DNA of 64,000 bases from Scytonema sp. UIC 10036. Lineage in GTDB: Bacteria > Cyanobacteriota > Cyanobacteriia > Cyanobacteriales > Nostocaceae. The position numbers were made by a program, and so were the translations under genes. The notes under the pieces were generated by a model. It saw only the letters and a list, made by a program, of their open reading frames with translations, did no database searches and had not been told where the DNA came from. The DNA lies in assembly GCF_009725235.1 (NCBI RefSeq), contig NZ_WJFC01000051.1, positions 5,995 through 69,994 of the forward strand. The letters are read 5' to 3'. Positions 39,625 through 48,934 of the stretch are shown here, one piece after another (the first letter of the stretch is position 1; each line of letters starts with the position of its first letter).

Positions 39625-39869
39625 ATGCAAAGCAGTCTACAACCAAGTTTATCAGCATACTCAATAGATTTTCCCGCTCCCAGTATGTTATCCCGACTAC
39701 AGAAATTCAAGACTGCGCTGGTACGGGATTGGGTCTTTGCCTGTTTAAATTTGAAAATGCGTTGGGGCAAACTTTGTACGTATCTACTGCCAATAATTCT
39801 TCTAACCAAGAAAGTACGGTTTTTAGATGGTGGGTGGAAAAAGCTTGTGATTCACAATCCTCAAATTAA
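39625..39869 (+). pseudogene. C-terminal remnant of an unknown protein
   Basis: Reading from the edge of the MITE-like element, one frame gives IPTTEIQDCAGTGLGLCLFK, FENALGQTLYVSTANN and RWWVEKACDSQSSN with a stop at 39867-39869. It looks like real coding sequence but has no start codon; the MITE may have removed the 5' part. Family not recognised. Confidence 0.35.
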
Positions 39870-39885
39870 ACGCAAATCTTTAGGC

Positions 39886-41400
39886 TCATATCTTGCATTG
39901 TATAAATCTTGAAGCGAGAGAAGAGATCACCTCCGAACCAACCCAGCCTCCCTTCACAATTACAAACCAGGGGAGATGTCCCCGTGGTGCTGTAGCGTCG
40001 AAAGTTACCTCGGAGTAAGCTATCCATTTACTTCCCTTTGTCCATTTGACCACTTCGCCAAAGTTGTGGTAGTTTTTACGAACTCTTTCCCAGATACACT
40101 TTTGCACGCTAAAGCCAAAGCGCCCATTACTGTAGGTGATCCAGAGTTGGTCAATAGTATGGAGATCTGTGCAGGGAAAGTTTTCGATAGACTGATTATC
40201 TAGCCAACCATCTTTTTTTCTACCCGCTACAGTCAGCATGACAGCGAAAGTTTCTTTATCTGCTTCTTTCCACTGTCCTGCTTTTAGAAAATCTCGGAGT
40301 TTAGTGTAGTATATCCCCTTTTGAGAACTCAAATTATCGGGAGTTTGATTGCTCGTTGACAATGGCACCTTTACCTGCTTTTGAGGAGCGTAAAAGTGCT
40401 TATAGCATCTATAACAAGCAATTTCTCCAGATAAGCTGGTACCGTCAAAGGTGTAACTACAGAAGGGGCATTTGATTTGATTCCTCGTTGGCACTGGTAC
40501 CTTTACCTGCTTTTGAGGTTCTTCAAAATTTAACGCTTGCAGTAGTTCAGTTGCTGATTGATAGCGACGTTTCACTGCACTAGAAATCATTTTGTCTAAA
40601 ACTTGTCCTAAATTGCTGCTGAGTTGAGTACTTAGGTAATCTCTCCACACCCATTCCCCTTCTATGACATCAAATAACTCGAATGGTTCAACCTTAGTCA
40701 ATAGATATAAGCAAGTGACGCCAAGACTGTAAATGTCGCTACTTACTGTTGCTTTCCCTAATGCTTGTTCTGGAGCTGTATATCCTGCCGTCCCGATCGC
40801 CGTTCCTGTCACTGTCAAAGCTGTTCGGGTAGCAGTTTTTGAGGCTCCAAAATCTACTAAAACTAGCTCTCCATCTCGACGACGAATAATATTTTCTGGT
40901 TTGATGTCGCGGTGAATTACCTGTTTACTATGCACGAATTGCAAAACAGGCAGCAAGTTGCGTAGGAGGGCAATGACTTGTTTTTCGCTATAAGCACCGT
41001 TGTTTGTCACTTCCTCTACTAAGTTCTGTCCATCAATAAACTCTTGTACCAAATATTGTTGGCTTTCTTGAGTGAAATAGGCTAACAATTCTGGAATTTG
41101 AGGATGGTTGTGACCTAATTCATCCAAGCGTTCTGCTTCGAGTTTAAATAACTCAGATGCCTTATTGAGGGTATTAGTCCCTTGCGCTTGCGGTAACAAT
41201 TGCTTAACGACGCAATGGCGCTGCGATGGTTTGTATTCATCGATAGCTAAGAAAGTTCTACCAAATCCCCCTTGCCCGAGAAGTTTGATTGCCCGATACC
41301 GTTCTGCCAACAAAAGTTTAGAGCCACAGGTCGTACAAAACTTGTTATTAGGATGGTTTGCAGTTGGCTTAGGACAATTGGGATTGAGGCAATAACTCAT
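39886..41400 (-). CDS. Ser/Thr kinase with zinc ribbons and GUN4 domain
   Basis: About 504 residues from ATG 41400 (a TTG 18 bases earlier is less likely). An N-terminal zinc ribbon (CLNPNCPKP, FCTTCG) precedes the kinase (LGQGGFGRTF; HRDIKPEN; DFG; APE). A second CxxC-CxxC ribbon (IKCPFCSYTF, IACYRCYKHF) follows. A GUN4 domain fills about residues 365-490 (YTKLRDFLKAGQWKEADKET, IENFPCTDLHTIDQLW). GUN4 binds tetrapyrroles and stimulates Mg-chelatase, so this kinase may sense porphyrins. Such kinase-GUN4 fusions occur in cyanobacteria. Confidence 0.92.
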   Translation of the reverse strand: MSYCLNPNCPKPTANHPNNKFCTTCGSKLLLAERYRAIKLLGQGGFGRTFLAIDEYKPSQRHCVVKQLLPQAQGTNTLNKASELFKLEAERLDELGHNHPQIPELLAYFTQESQQYLVQEFIDGQNLVEEVTNNGAYSEKQVIALLRNLLPVLQFVHSKQVIHRDIKPENIIRRRDGELVLVDFGASKTATRTALTVTGTAIGTAGYTAPEQALGKATVSSDIYSLGVTCLYLLTKVEPFELFDVIEGEWVWRDYLSTQLSSNLGQVLDKMISSAVKRRYQSATELLQALNFEEPQKQVKVPVPTRNQIKCPFCSYTFDGTSLSGEIACYRCYKHFYAPQKQVKVPLSTSNQTPDNLSSQKGIYYTKLRDFLKAGQWKEADKETFAVMLTVAGRKKDGWLDNQSIENFPCTDLHTIDQLWITYSNGRFGFSVQKCIWERVRKNYHNFGEVVKWTKGSKWIAYSEVTFDATAPRGHLPWFVIVKGGWVGSEVISSLASRFIQCKI

Positions 41401-41752
41401 ATAGTGTAAAGAACGCAACTATTTGTAATAAAAGTGACTGGAAGCTCGCTGTACTTTATGGATGAAATTCATACACTCATTTTATGAATTCTCAGATCCA
41501 AATGCCTATACCGTATTTATAATTGTATAATTAGCATTTTTGATGCAATTTAACTAAAACGGGGATTGACCAAGAAATGCGATGACGTAAACCTTTGGTT
41601 ACGACAGGGGCGATCGCGGCTAAAGGTTTAATAATAAGTTCCACTTTACAAGTTTTGATGTGAGAGAAGCGAGAGCCATCCGCCAACACCTCCATCTCAT
41701 CAATTCGGTGCAAGCATTCCTCAGCTTATCGCACCTCGAACCGTTGCACCTC
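41401..41752. other. Intergenic region
   Basis: No gene supported. Short words near 41720 (CAGCTTATCGCACCTC) also occur near 33436, part of a dispersed repeat family. Confidence 0.35.
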
Positions 41753-42565
41753 TCAAACCCATTGTGTATCAAATGCATCTTGTCCGGTACCGTAAATCAA
41801 ATCTCCGTATTCCTGCCAATGAACTATTTCTTGTGGGGAGAGTGGGGACGCATGGAGGACGGATAAGTTTTGAGCTAATTGCTGTCTGGTTTTTGGGGCA
41901 GTGAGTGCGAGATGAACTGCCGGGTGGCTGAGCACATAACGGTAACAATCTGCTGCTGTGGGTGGCTTAGAATGCCAGTGAGGATGACCATTTAGTAGCG
42001 ATCCCCAACGGGTGCAAGTGAATGCCACCAAAGGAATGCTAGCTTTTTGAGCGCTTGGTAAAACATCTTCTTCCACTTTGCGATGTGCCATATTGTAGCG
42101 ATGCATGAGTACATCACATTCACCGCGTGCGATTGTCTCTATGGCAATAAGTCGGTTGTGGGTGGTGATTCCTACGTAACGAATCAGTCCTTTTTCTTTC
42201 TGCGATCGCAATTCATCAAGTATCGCTCGAACTTGGTTCATGTCATCATCAGGAGAGACATATTCCACAAAAAATACATCCACCGCGTCAACATCAAGGC
42301 GATGGCGCACTGAGTTGAGATAACGATCTAAAGAGCTAATCTCTCGGTTTTCACTTCCTGTTGCGACTAAGACTTGTTCGCGCTTTGTTGCTGCAAGGAG
42401 TTTTAGTTCACTCAAAAAGTTTTCACAATCGAGATTGTAAAAAAAGAAGTAATTGATAAGAGCCTCAAAGGCTACTGCAACAGTTTCAGCTTCCATCTGC
42501 TGCTGTGCTGCTAAACCGAGAATGCTTGCTTTTTGTCCCGAATATGTTGTCAGCTGCACTGTCAA
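41753..42565 (-). CDS. Aldo/keto reductase family protein
   Basis: 270 residues with AKR barrel landmarks: a central helix-strand with RLDVDAVDVFFVEYV, RSQKEKGLIRYVGITTHN, and VHLALTAPKTRQQLAQNL near the NADPH-binding end. The usual N-terminal start and the catalytic Tyr motif are not obvious; the barrel seems shortened at the front (typical AKRs have about 310 residues). It may be a divergent or reduced oxidoreductase. Monocistronic. Confidence 0.7.
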   Translation of the reverse strand: MTVQLTTYSGQKASILGLAAQQQMEAETVAVAFEALINYFFFYNLDCENFLSELKLLAATKREQVLVATGSENREISSLDRYLNSVRHRLDVDAVDVFFVEYVSPDDDMNQVRAILDELRSQKEKGLIRYVGITTHNRLIAIETIARGECDVLMHRYNMAHRKVEEDVLPSAQKASIPLVAFTCTRWGSLLNGHPHWHSKPPTAADCYRYVLSHPAVHLALTAPKTRQQLAQNLSVLHASPLSPQEIVHWQEYGDLIYGTGQDAFDTQWV

Positions 42566-42684
42566 CTGTACCTTTTATTCCACTATATACAATAATAGAA
42601 CTGGTTCCGTAGCGAAATTTAGTGTTGTTACTGTACCCAAAGCATCATCTAACAAAGCTGTGCTTGAAAACTCATAAAGCAGGC

Positions 42685-42772
42685 GCGATCGCACTTGTGG
42701 AATCCGAGTTGACTGATGCAGGGGTGAAATTGGCTCTCTAGCAAGAACAAAGCGTGTTTTTGTGGCAGTTCT
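42685..42772 (+). repeat. Dispersed ~88-bp repeat, copy 1
   Basis: The same sequence, with about ten differences and a 2-base gap, occurs at 49443-49526. Both carry the words TGTGGAATCCGAGTTG and CTAGCAAGAACAAAGCGTGT. Not coding in a consistent frame. Confidence 0.65.
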
Positions 42773-42868
42773 CAAAGGAAAGTTGGGCGATTCACAACAA
42801 AGTTCACAACAAGAATATGTTTCTACTACAGCTTAATCAAACCCTTGCTATAGCCTTTCTCAATCTCA

Positions 42869-42933
42869 TGAGGTACACCCCCCTTTCATCCCCTTGGTAA
42901 GGGGGGACAGAGGGGGGTAATTTTTGTACCTCA
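42869..42933. repeat. Palindromic C/G-rich repeat
   Basis: TGAGGTAC and GTACCTCA close a 65-base hairpin whose interior pairs CCCCCC-type with GGGGGG-type runs. This is the familiar cyanobacterial intergenic repeat based on CCCCCTTTC..AAGGGGG words. Confidence 0.55.
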
Positions 42934-43002
42934 CCAGGTTGAAATTTGCTGTAGTAAGCCAGAATAGAAGCATCTGCACTCTCAGACGCGAACACTTGCT
43001 TT

Positions 43003-43230
43003 ATGACAAAGAAACCCATCTACGACTTGAACATGACTGATACCGAATACGCTACTCTTGTGGCCAAAGGTTACAATCCCAATTTCGAGCGCGATTTGGT
43101 AGAGGTTTTTGGTGAAGACGCACAAAAAGCAAAGAAGTTAACCCGGTTTATAGGGCTTATCAAAGGGAAATCGCCCGAAACGGATGAGGAGTGGCAAGAA
43201 GTTTTGGCTGCTTGGGATGATAATTGGTAA
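43003..43230 (+). CDS. Small conserved-looking protein, 75 aa
   Basis: Acidic soluble protein (NMTDTEYATLVAKGYNPNFE, VFGEDAQKAKKLTRFIGLI, DEEWQEVLAAWDDNW). No known domain. The start follows no strong RBS. Unknown function, perhaps an orphan antitoxin-like or regulatory peptide, but nothing shows this. Confidence 0.5.
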   Translation: MTKKPIYDLNMTDTEYATLVAKGYNPNFERDLVEVFGEDAQKAKKLTRFIGLIKGKSPETDEEWQEVLAAWDDNW

Positions 43231-43270
43231 TAAAAGCCGCGTAAAGGTTTCAAGCTTATTTTTCCAAGAA

Positions 43271-43300
43271 TTTAGCACGCTAATTACGCAAGAACCGAGG
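43271..43300. repeat. Related repeat word to the 39.4-kb MITE arm
   Basis: 30 bases with 26 matches to the reverse of 39434-39463. Both end AAGAACCGAGG. Suggests a family of short insertions. Confidence 0.5.
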
Positions 43301-43464
43301 TTGTTTGGAAAGTGGCAAACTCTACTAAAAACCCCCATTCCCTACAAGGGAGTGGGGGGTTAGGTTTCTAAGATTTTAATGTTAGCAATAATACTTTTCA
43401 AACATCATGCTTGTAGTTATACTTACGTATTTTTGCTTAATAATAGAGAACAAAATAATTACTT

Positions 43465-43809
43465 ATGTCTCTTGATTCTCATCCTAATTCTGCCGTCAAT
43501 TCTGCCGTCAATGCTGCGGCAACAACCAAAATTCATCACGCCAATTTACAAGATTTACCTTTAACTGCGGCACGTAGATTATATAAAGGTGGTATTCGTC
43601 CCGGCGAATCAATCAGAACAAGAACACAAGCCCAACAAATGTTGGAGAAAATTCCCCCTTCAGCGCGGGCAGGTGTAGATGGCAAATCTGCAGCTAGTAA
43701 CGCCGAAAACTATATATCTGACAAGCACGCCAGTCACGTCAACCCCCACAGAAAGGGTGGCTCCAATCATCCCAACAACATCAAATGGGAAAATGCCATG
43801 AGGAGCTAG
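43465..43809 (+). CDS. Small HNH-like protein, candidate nuclease toxin
   Basis: 114 residues. The C-terminus SDKHASHVNPHRKGGSNHPNN followed by IKWENA has the His-rich, GGSN-containing pattern of HNH/Endo VII-type nuclease toxins, and the middle (RIRPGE-like GGIRPGESIRTRTQAQ) is a helical linker. The N-terminus is Ala/Asn-rich. It overlaps the next gene by 25 bases, as toxin and immunity genes often do. No secretion signal or delivery domain, so it could be an orphan domain. Confidence 0.55.
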   Translation: MSLDSHPNSAVNSAVNAAATTKIHHANLQDLPLTAARRLYKGGIRPGESIRTRTQAQQMLEKIPPSARAGVDGKSAASNAENYISDKHASHVNPHRKGGSNHPNNIKWENAMRS

Positions 43810-44087
43810 AGCAACTATTAGCAGAAATGCGTCCTTTAAATTTTACATATAGTAAGCAACTCTCAGCATATATTGTAAAACATCAACTAGGTTATAAGTA
43901 TCCAAACATCTCAGGTATTGTGAAAATGGAAGAAGAAGGTAGAGAATGGTATTTTCATGGTGGATTTCCTACAGATATTTATCAAATCATTTGTCGAGAA
44001 CTCAATTTAGATAATCAGGGGACTACTGCCAAACCAATAAAATTTACACCATTTAAAACTGTCTATTCAACAAATGAAGAACCATGA
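43785..44087 (+). CDS. Partner protein of the HNH-like gene (possible immunity), 100 aa
   Basis: Starts inside the end of the HNH-like gene. Soluble and acidic (CHEELEQLLAEMRPLNFTYS, VKMEEEGREWYFHGGFPTDI, ICRELNL). No known family. Overlap and size suggest co-translation and an immunity or antitoxin role, an inference from context only. Confidence 0.5.
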   Translation: MGKCHEELEQLLAEMRPLNFTYSKQLSAYIVKHQLGYKYPNISGIVKMEEEGREWYFHGGFPTDIYQIICRELNLDNQGTTAKPIKFTPFKTVYSTNEEP

Positions 44088-44329
44088 AAGACTCAATCAA
44101 CCGTTAATAGAATTAGACAGAAATGAGTAACCCCTTTTTACAAAAATAAACTGACAGCCAATTCTAGGTATGGCAACTGGGAAACAGGAATCTATAACCT
44201 TAAGGCATTTAATAAACAAAGTTCTTTTAAAATGACGTTTGAAATCGGGGATTGCTGCATCTCCCGTGCCTTTAAGTAAATCTGTTACCTGTTGGTCGTT
44301 CATTGAAAGAGCGAGGAGCATAAAGCATC

Positions 44330-46192
44330 TTAACTGTTATTTAACTCTTGTATCCACGCTAAAATTTGGTGCCGAGAACTCGCATGCAAGCGCTCAAGTG
44401 CGACTTGAAGAGCTTGTTTGTTATAGATCTGCCAAAGACTGGCAAACATCTCTAGATTTTCGCAAGCTTCCAAGTCACTTGCCATGGTGACTAAATTGTC
44501 TTCAGACAACCATTCTTGTAGTTCTTGTTGTTGTTGTTTGTAGCGCTGCTTCATCTGGTTGAATCGGTTTTGCTCTTCAAGTGATAACTTTTTCCAAATC
44601 AATTGCTTGATATCTTGGGGACGAGCGGACATAATTTTGATGACTTCTTCCCAAGATTCAGCTGCCCGTAAAGTGTGGGTTAAATGATTTATACTGTGAC
44701 CGACGATCCACAGTTGGCAGTTCAATAAATTCGCTGCATATCGTAGCTCTTCTAAAGTGATTTCAGGGCAATTTAAGAGAAAATTTATGACAGTTTTAAG
44801 ATAAAAATCAGTTTGTTGCTGGTTGTTTTTAAATTTGCGTTTTTTGGCTTTAATAATCGGACCGAACAAACTGGGGCGAATTGTGGGTGGAACTTCTAAA
44901 AATTCAATATCTTGAGGAGAGACAATAGTTGGCATCTTCTGCCCATTCATTAAGTTTAATTCTGACAATACCCATTTAAAAGATTTACCGCAGTTGGCAC
45001 AATCTACTTCGTAGACGGTGACGAATTCTGCCAGTTGAGAATTAAAGTATTGTTGAGAACGAATGAGAGCGGGCATGGGCTTGAAAACATGGTGGCAGTG
45101 AGGACAACACCTGACACCTTGGGCATCTGGGTCGCATGAAACAGGATCGAGACTCCAGTTGCGCGGATCGCACGGACGACCCAGCCGATACCAGTTATCC
45201 GTCATATCCAAGATGATGGCATATTCTTTACCAGGTGACGGACGCAATACCCTACCAATCATCTGCAGCCACAGAGTAACGCTCGTTGTTGGGCGGGCAA
45301 TGACTACAGCTTGGGAATCCGGGCAATCAAAACCTTCTGTTAAAATGGCACAGTTACTGATAATTTGGGTTTGGCCAGTCCGAAATCTTTCTAAAATATC
45401 GGCCCGCTCGCTCTGCGGAGTTTCCCCATCAATATGTTCGCAAGGGATATTGGCTCTAACAAACATCGCTGTAATGGCCTTTGAATGCACCACATTAACA
45501 GCAAAAATCATTGTTTTTCTGCCATTACAAAAATTCTGCCACTGTTTTAAGACTTCCTCTGGTTTGTAGTCAGAAGCCACTTCTTCTAATTCTTTTTTGG
45601 TAAAGTCCCGTTTTTGCGGAACTTTGTGTTTGGAATATTTAAAGCCAGCAATGAGTTTGTACTCGGTGAGATAACCTTCAGCAATGAGTTCTTTGGTTGA
45701 GATAGAACAGATTAAGCGATCGAAGATGTCTCGCAATCCATAACCATCCTCGCGCCTGGGGGTAGCAGTCACACCTAAAATCAAAGCATAGGGATAAGCA
45801 TCCAGTAAGTTGCGGTAACTGGCGGCTGAGGCATGGTGGGCTTCATCCACAATCACAAGCTTTGCATCGCTGTAGTTTTTGCGTCTTGCCAATGTTTGGA
45901 TGCTGGCGACTTGGATGAGAGAGTCACTGGGTTTATATCCCGCTTTAATGATTCCTGGCTCTATGTTAGTCGTTTGAGCTAATTTGTCTGCGGCTTGGAG
46001 AATCAGTTCTTCTCTATGGGCGACAACCAACACGCCCAACCCACTGCTGGTAAATTCATGGGCGATCGCAGCAAAGATGACTGTCTTGCCTCCACCTGTT
46101 GAGAGTTGCAACAGCACTTTTCTCGTGCCTTGGTCCCAGGCAGCAAACGTTTGGGCAACTAAATCTTGCTGGTAGTCTCGTAAACTGAACAT
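44330..46192 (-). CDS. SF2 DEAD/DEAH helicase
   Basis: 620 residues from ATG 46192 (MFSLRDYQQDLV is the natural start). Walker A STGGGKT, motif II DEAHH, motif III-like TATPRREDG, and motifs V-VI (FDCPDSQAVVIAR, QMIGRVLRPS) are present. A C-terminal four-Cys ribbon (CCPHCHH, DCANCGKSF) and a long helical region follow. This is the type III restriction-like / UvrB-helicase class often found as lone repair or defence helicases. No methyltransferase or restriction partner is adjacent. Confidence 0.9.
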   Translation of the reverse strand: MFSLRDYQQDLVAQTFAAWDQGTRKVLLQLSTGGGKTVIFAAIAHEFTSSGLGVLVVAHREELILQAADKLAQTTNIEPGIIKAGYKPSDSLIQVASIQTLARRKNYSDAKLVIVDEAHHASAASYRNLLDAYPYALILGVTATPRREDGYGLRDIFDRLICSISTKELIAEGYLTEYKLIAGFKYSKHKVPQKRDFTKKELEEVASDYKPEEVLKQWQNFCNGRKTMIFAVNVVHSKAITAMFVRANIPCEHIDGETPQSERADILERFRTGQTQIISNCAILTEGFDCPDSQAVVIARPTTSVTLWLQMIGRVLRPSPGKEYAIILDMTDNWYRLGRPCDPRNWSLDPVSCDPDAQGVRCCPHCHHVFKPMPALIRSQQYFNSQLAEFVTVYEVDCANCGKSFKWVLSELNLMNGQKMPTIVSPQDIEFLEVPPTIRPSLFGPIIKAKKRKFKNNQQQTDFYLKTVINFLLNCPEITLEELRYAANLLNCQLWIVGHSINHLTHTLRAAESWEEVIKIMSARPQDIKQLIWKKLSLEEQNRFNQMKQRYKQQQQELQEWLSEDNLVTMASDLEACENLEMFASLWQIYNKQALQVALERLHASSRHQILAWIQELNNS

Positions 46193-46236
46193 GGTTTGAG
46201 TATAAATGAAAACTTGAAAATTGGCTGGCGATCGGC

Positions 46237-46428
46237 TCAACTATTCCAAACTTTGAGACAGTGGCGCTTCACCCACCTAATAGAGCCATTAGGAAATTCA
46301 ATTTGCACTTTCTTGCCATGTCTTTCCCAACCAACGATCGTCACTTTGTCGCCACTATAATCGGCAAAACTTCCTACGGCAATAGTTAGTTGGGTAGTGC
46401 GCTCGCGCTCAAATTCAAAATAAAAAAT
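46237..46428 (-). pseudogene. Short KOW-like ORF lacking a start codon
   Basis: A frame reads LTIAVGSFADYSGDKVTIVG, WERHGKKVQIEFPNGSIRWV, KRHCLKVWNS, stop at 46237. It resembles an SH3/KOW-type beta-barrel domain, but no ATG, GTG or TTG lies in frame upstream after the preceding stop. Probably the 3' end of a lost gene next to the helicase. Confidence 0.4.
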
Positions 46429-46501
46429 TCCTTAATAAATTTTTAATTCAAGAGTTCAAACTCTTTAAATTTTGGTTTTTAGTTTATCTTTTTGATAGTT
46501 T

Positions 46502-46676
46502 TTAGAGGATGTTTTAAAAGTCATGATTGATGTATCAAATACTTTTTACCCACCCTAACCCTCCCCTTGGAAAGGGGAGGGAACTGAATTTTTCTTGTTT
46601 CCCCCTTTCTAAGGGGGATTAAGGGGGTAATAATGTGATAAAAATCACAGCCAACTACTTTTAAAACATCCTCTAA
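46502..46676. mobile_element. 175-bp MITE with perfect 20-bp inverted ends
   Basis: TTAGAGGATGTTTTAAAAGT at 46502-46521 is exactly inverse-repeated at 46657-46676. Each end is flanked by TA just outside GAGG/CCTC, the target used by IS630/Tc1-type elements. The middle carries a CCCTCCCCTT / AAGGGGAGGG hairpin (46559-46581). No transposase inside. Confidence 0.8.
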
Positions 46677-46904
46677 GCTAGGCACAGTAGAAAAGTTATT
46701 AATTAATCACTTTAGCCCTACATTTAATAATGAGTATACCTTCCAGGGTGCCTTTAAACCCTAACCGATTATACCGCACCCTAAATTGATGGTTGTTAGG
46801 GTGCAATGGACGTATTGGCGCTGCTGACTTTTCACGGGATGTGGAAAGTTAGATATGTGATAATGACATTGAAAACTTCCTTAATCTATTTATCAAGGGT
46901 AAGC

Positions 46905-47384
46905 ATGACTACTAAAAATGAGGGTTTGTTGTGGTTATTCAGAGAAAAATATACCTTTAGTAAACTTCCAAGTGTTGAAGCTTACAACGGTTATTTGAAG
47001 GCGCTTCTCATTTGTGCCAATGGAGATGGTACATTAGCCCCAGAAGAAAGAGACTGGGTCATTGGGCTTGCTTATGCTTTTGGCGCACCAGACTCATTAG
47101 TGGAGGAAATCAAATCTTATCAAGCCGACGAAGATATCGAGAAGGCGATTGGTGATGCTCCAGAGGCAACTGGTTCACGACGTTATCTTGTTTATGATGC
47201 GATTAAAGCTTGCAGTAGTGATGGAGAATATAGTGACCAAGAAAGGGCAACTATAACTAAAATGGCAGCTAAATTGGGTGTTTCTCAAGATGTGGTCGAA
47301 CAAATTGAAGAAATCTGTATCGAAGAAGCTAAACTACGGAAGAAAAGAGTGAAACTGATGTATCCGGAGGGAGCACCTATCTAG
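46905..47384 (+). CDS. TerB-like domain protein
   Basis: 159 residues from ATG 46905, with AAGGG upstream; an earlier start at 46806 lacks an RBS. Two repeats of the TerB-type metal-binding helical pair: LLICANGDGTLAPEERDWVIG and ACSSDGEYSDQERATITKM (Asp/Glu at D-G-D and D-G-E). TerB proteins are linked to tellurite or general stress responses; the true role is unclear. Stands alone. Confidence 0.8.
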   Translation: MTTKNEGLLWLFREKYTFSKLPSVEAYNGYLKALLICANGDGTLAPEERDWVIGLAYAFGAPDSLVEEIKSYQADEDIEKAIGDAPEATGSRRYLVYDAIKACSSDGEYSDQERATITKMAAKLGVSQDVVEQIEEICIEEAKLRKKRVKLMYPEGAPI

Positions 47385-47516
47385 TTTTGTAGTTCCTTGC
47401 GTTGCTGACCGGATAATCTCACGATCGCCAAGCAGGAGTAAGAACTTAATGCGATCCTACATTCAGTAGAAGCTGTCAGCAACTTCAGGTTTTATTCAGC
47501 AGTCAGTGGTGCAGCT

Positions 47517-47753
47517 GTGGTACTTTGCCTCATCAGTGGCGATTTCAACTACCTACTCGCTGGTGTAGTCAGCTTAGTCGTATTGGCAGTTTTTTTGCTG
47601 GTTGCTGTTAACAAAAATTTGATAGCAGCTTTTGTGTTTTTGGCAACAGCAGCGACAATAGCGATCGCCGCAGTACATAAGATTCGGAATGCACAGATAC
47701 TTTTACACAGCGATGAAAATGGTGAGCGTCTGACGGTGGAAGCGATAGCGTAA
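47517..47753 (+). CDS. Small membrane protein, weak start
   Basis: 78 residues from a GTG. Two hydrophobic stretches (AGVVSLVVLAVFLLVAV, LIAAFVFLATAATIAIAAV) with a short polar C-terminal tail. The frame stays open about 20 codons upstream without ATG, so the 5' end may be missing. No RBS. Low support. Confidence 0.35.
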   Translation: MVLCLISGDFNYLLAGVVSLVVLAVFLLVAVNKNLIAAFVFLATAATIAIAAVHKIRNAQILLHSDENGERLTVEAIA

Positions 47754-47848
47754 GCGCAATAAAAATGCACTCAAGTGCCAGAGTCCGTGAGAAGCGCCAT
47801 CGTTGCAGCCATCAGACCGGATGAAAATGAGGAGTTTATTGCCAAAGT

Positions 47849-48820
47849 TTACCGTTGGTACTTGCATTCTTGGAGAAAACAGAGCAATGCTTCATTGACT
47901 TGTTGGGGATACTCAGCCGGAACCCAATGACCAGCACCAGGGACGATAACTTGTCCTTTCAAATTTGGAATCAACTCGGTCATTGTGTCAAGACTGACTC
48001 CGGGAAATTGCAACACGATATCTTTTTCACCAGCAATGAACAATGCGGGTTGAGATATCTTTTTCCCCTCCAATTGGGGTGTAATTTCCATGTTGCGGTC
48101 AATGTTACGATACCAGTTGAGATTGCCACGAAAACCGCTGTGCTTGTACTGCTCAACATAATAATCTAGATCTTCTTGAGTCATGCCTTTTGGTAATTCT
48201 TCGGTATCTATTAATCCATCTAAAAATCCAGAAGTTGAGGGTTTTGGAGTGAGAACAATTCCTTCAGGGGCAGAACCGCTAACATTATAATGAATCATAC
48301 GTAGCGAACGGCAGATATCTTTTTCAAATTCAGCTTCGGCAATTCCAGGTTTTTGGAAATATACCATGTACCAAAAATTATCACCAAAATTCTCTTGCTT
48401 TGTTAATGCTCCTGTCGGGTAACGGAAATAAGGAACACTCATGCCGACAACAGCAGTCACTCGCTCATAATATAACAGTGCGGTATTCCAAGCGACTGGC
48501 GCACCCCAATCATGCCCCACAACGGTAAAAGTTTCATGACCAAGAGCGTCAGCAATTCCTACAACATCCGCTGTTAAATTGAGTATGTCATAAGCTTCGA
48601 TTTCCTGTGGAGCATCGCTATCGCCATATCCTCTTTGATTGGGAATCGCCACTTGGAAGCCTGCTTCTAAAAGCGGATCGATCTGATTGCGCCACAGATA
48701 CCAGCTCTGTGGCCAACCATGAAGCAAGATGACCAAAGGCCCATCACCCTCAACCATCACCTTCAAACGTACTCCATTCGTCTCAATAGTACGAAAGTTA
48801 TGTTTTTTTGTAGTGTTCAT
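47849..48820 (-). CDS. Alpha/beta hydrolase (epoxide hydrolase-like)
   Basis: 323 residues. HGWPQSWYLWR gives the oxyanion region, nucleophile Asp in VVGHDWGAPVAW, and His in GAGHWVPAEYP; lid residues YWR-type and Tyr in MIHYNVSG fit soluble epoxide hydrolases. Acts on epoxides with water via an ester intermediate. Divergent from the acetyltransferase next to it (about 115 bases between starts). Confidence 0.9.
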   Translation of the reverse strand: MNTTKKHNFRTIETNGVRLKVMVEGDGPLVILLHGWPQSWYLWRNQIDPLLEAGFQVAIPNQRGYGDSDAPQEIEAYDILNLTADVVGIADALGHETFTVVGHDWGAPVAWNTALLYYERVTAVVGMSVPYFRYPTGALTKQENFGDNFWYMVYFQKPGIAEAEFEKDICRSLRMIHYNVSGSAPEGIVLTPKPSTSGFLDGLIDTEELPKGMTQEDLDYYVEQYKHSGFRGNLNWYRNIDRNMEITPQLEGKKISQPALFIAGEKDIVLQFPGVSLDTMTELIPNLKGQVIVPGAGHWVPAEYPQQVNEALLCFLQECKYQR

Positions 48821-48934
48821 AATTTGTTGCCTTTGGAATCTATTAGCTAAAAATTAGCATCTCATCTCAATACCTAAAAACCAAGAGTTTAATGGTAGTA
48901 TCTATGTAATACGCCTTAAGCAAATAATGTCTCT

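Noticed and set aside
39625..39912. 95-codon ATG frame after the 39.4-kb MITE
   Set aside because: The neighbouring frame (stop at 39867) looks more protein-like; the ATG frame has no family match.
44097..44321. 74-codon minus-strand frame between the immunity-like gene and the helicase
   Set aside because: Lacks a strong RBS and any known motif; the complementary strand is equally featureless.
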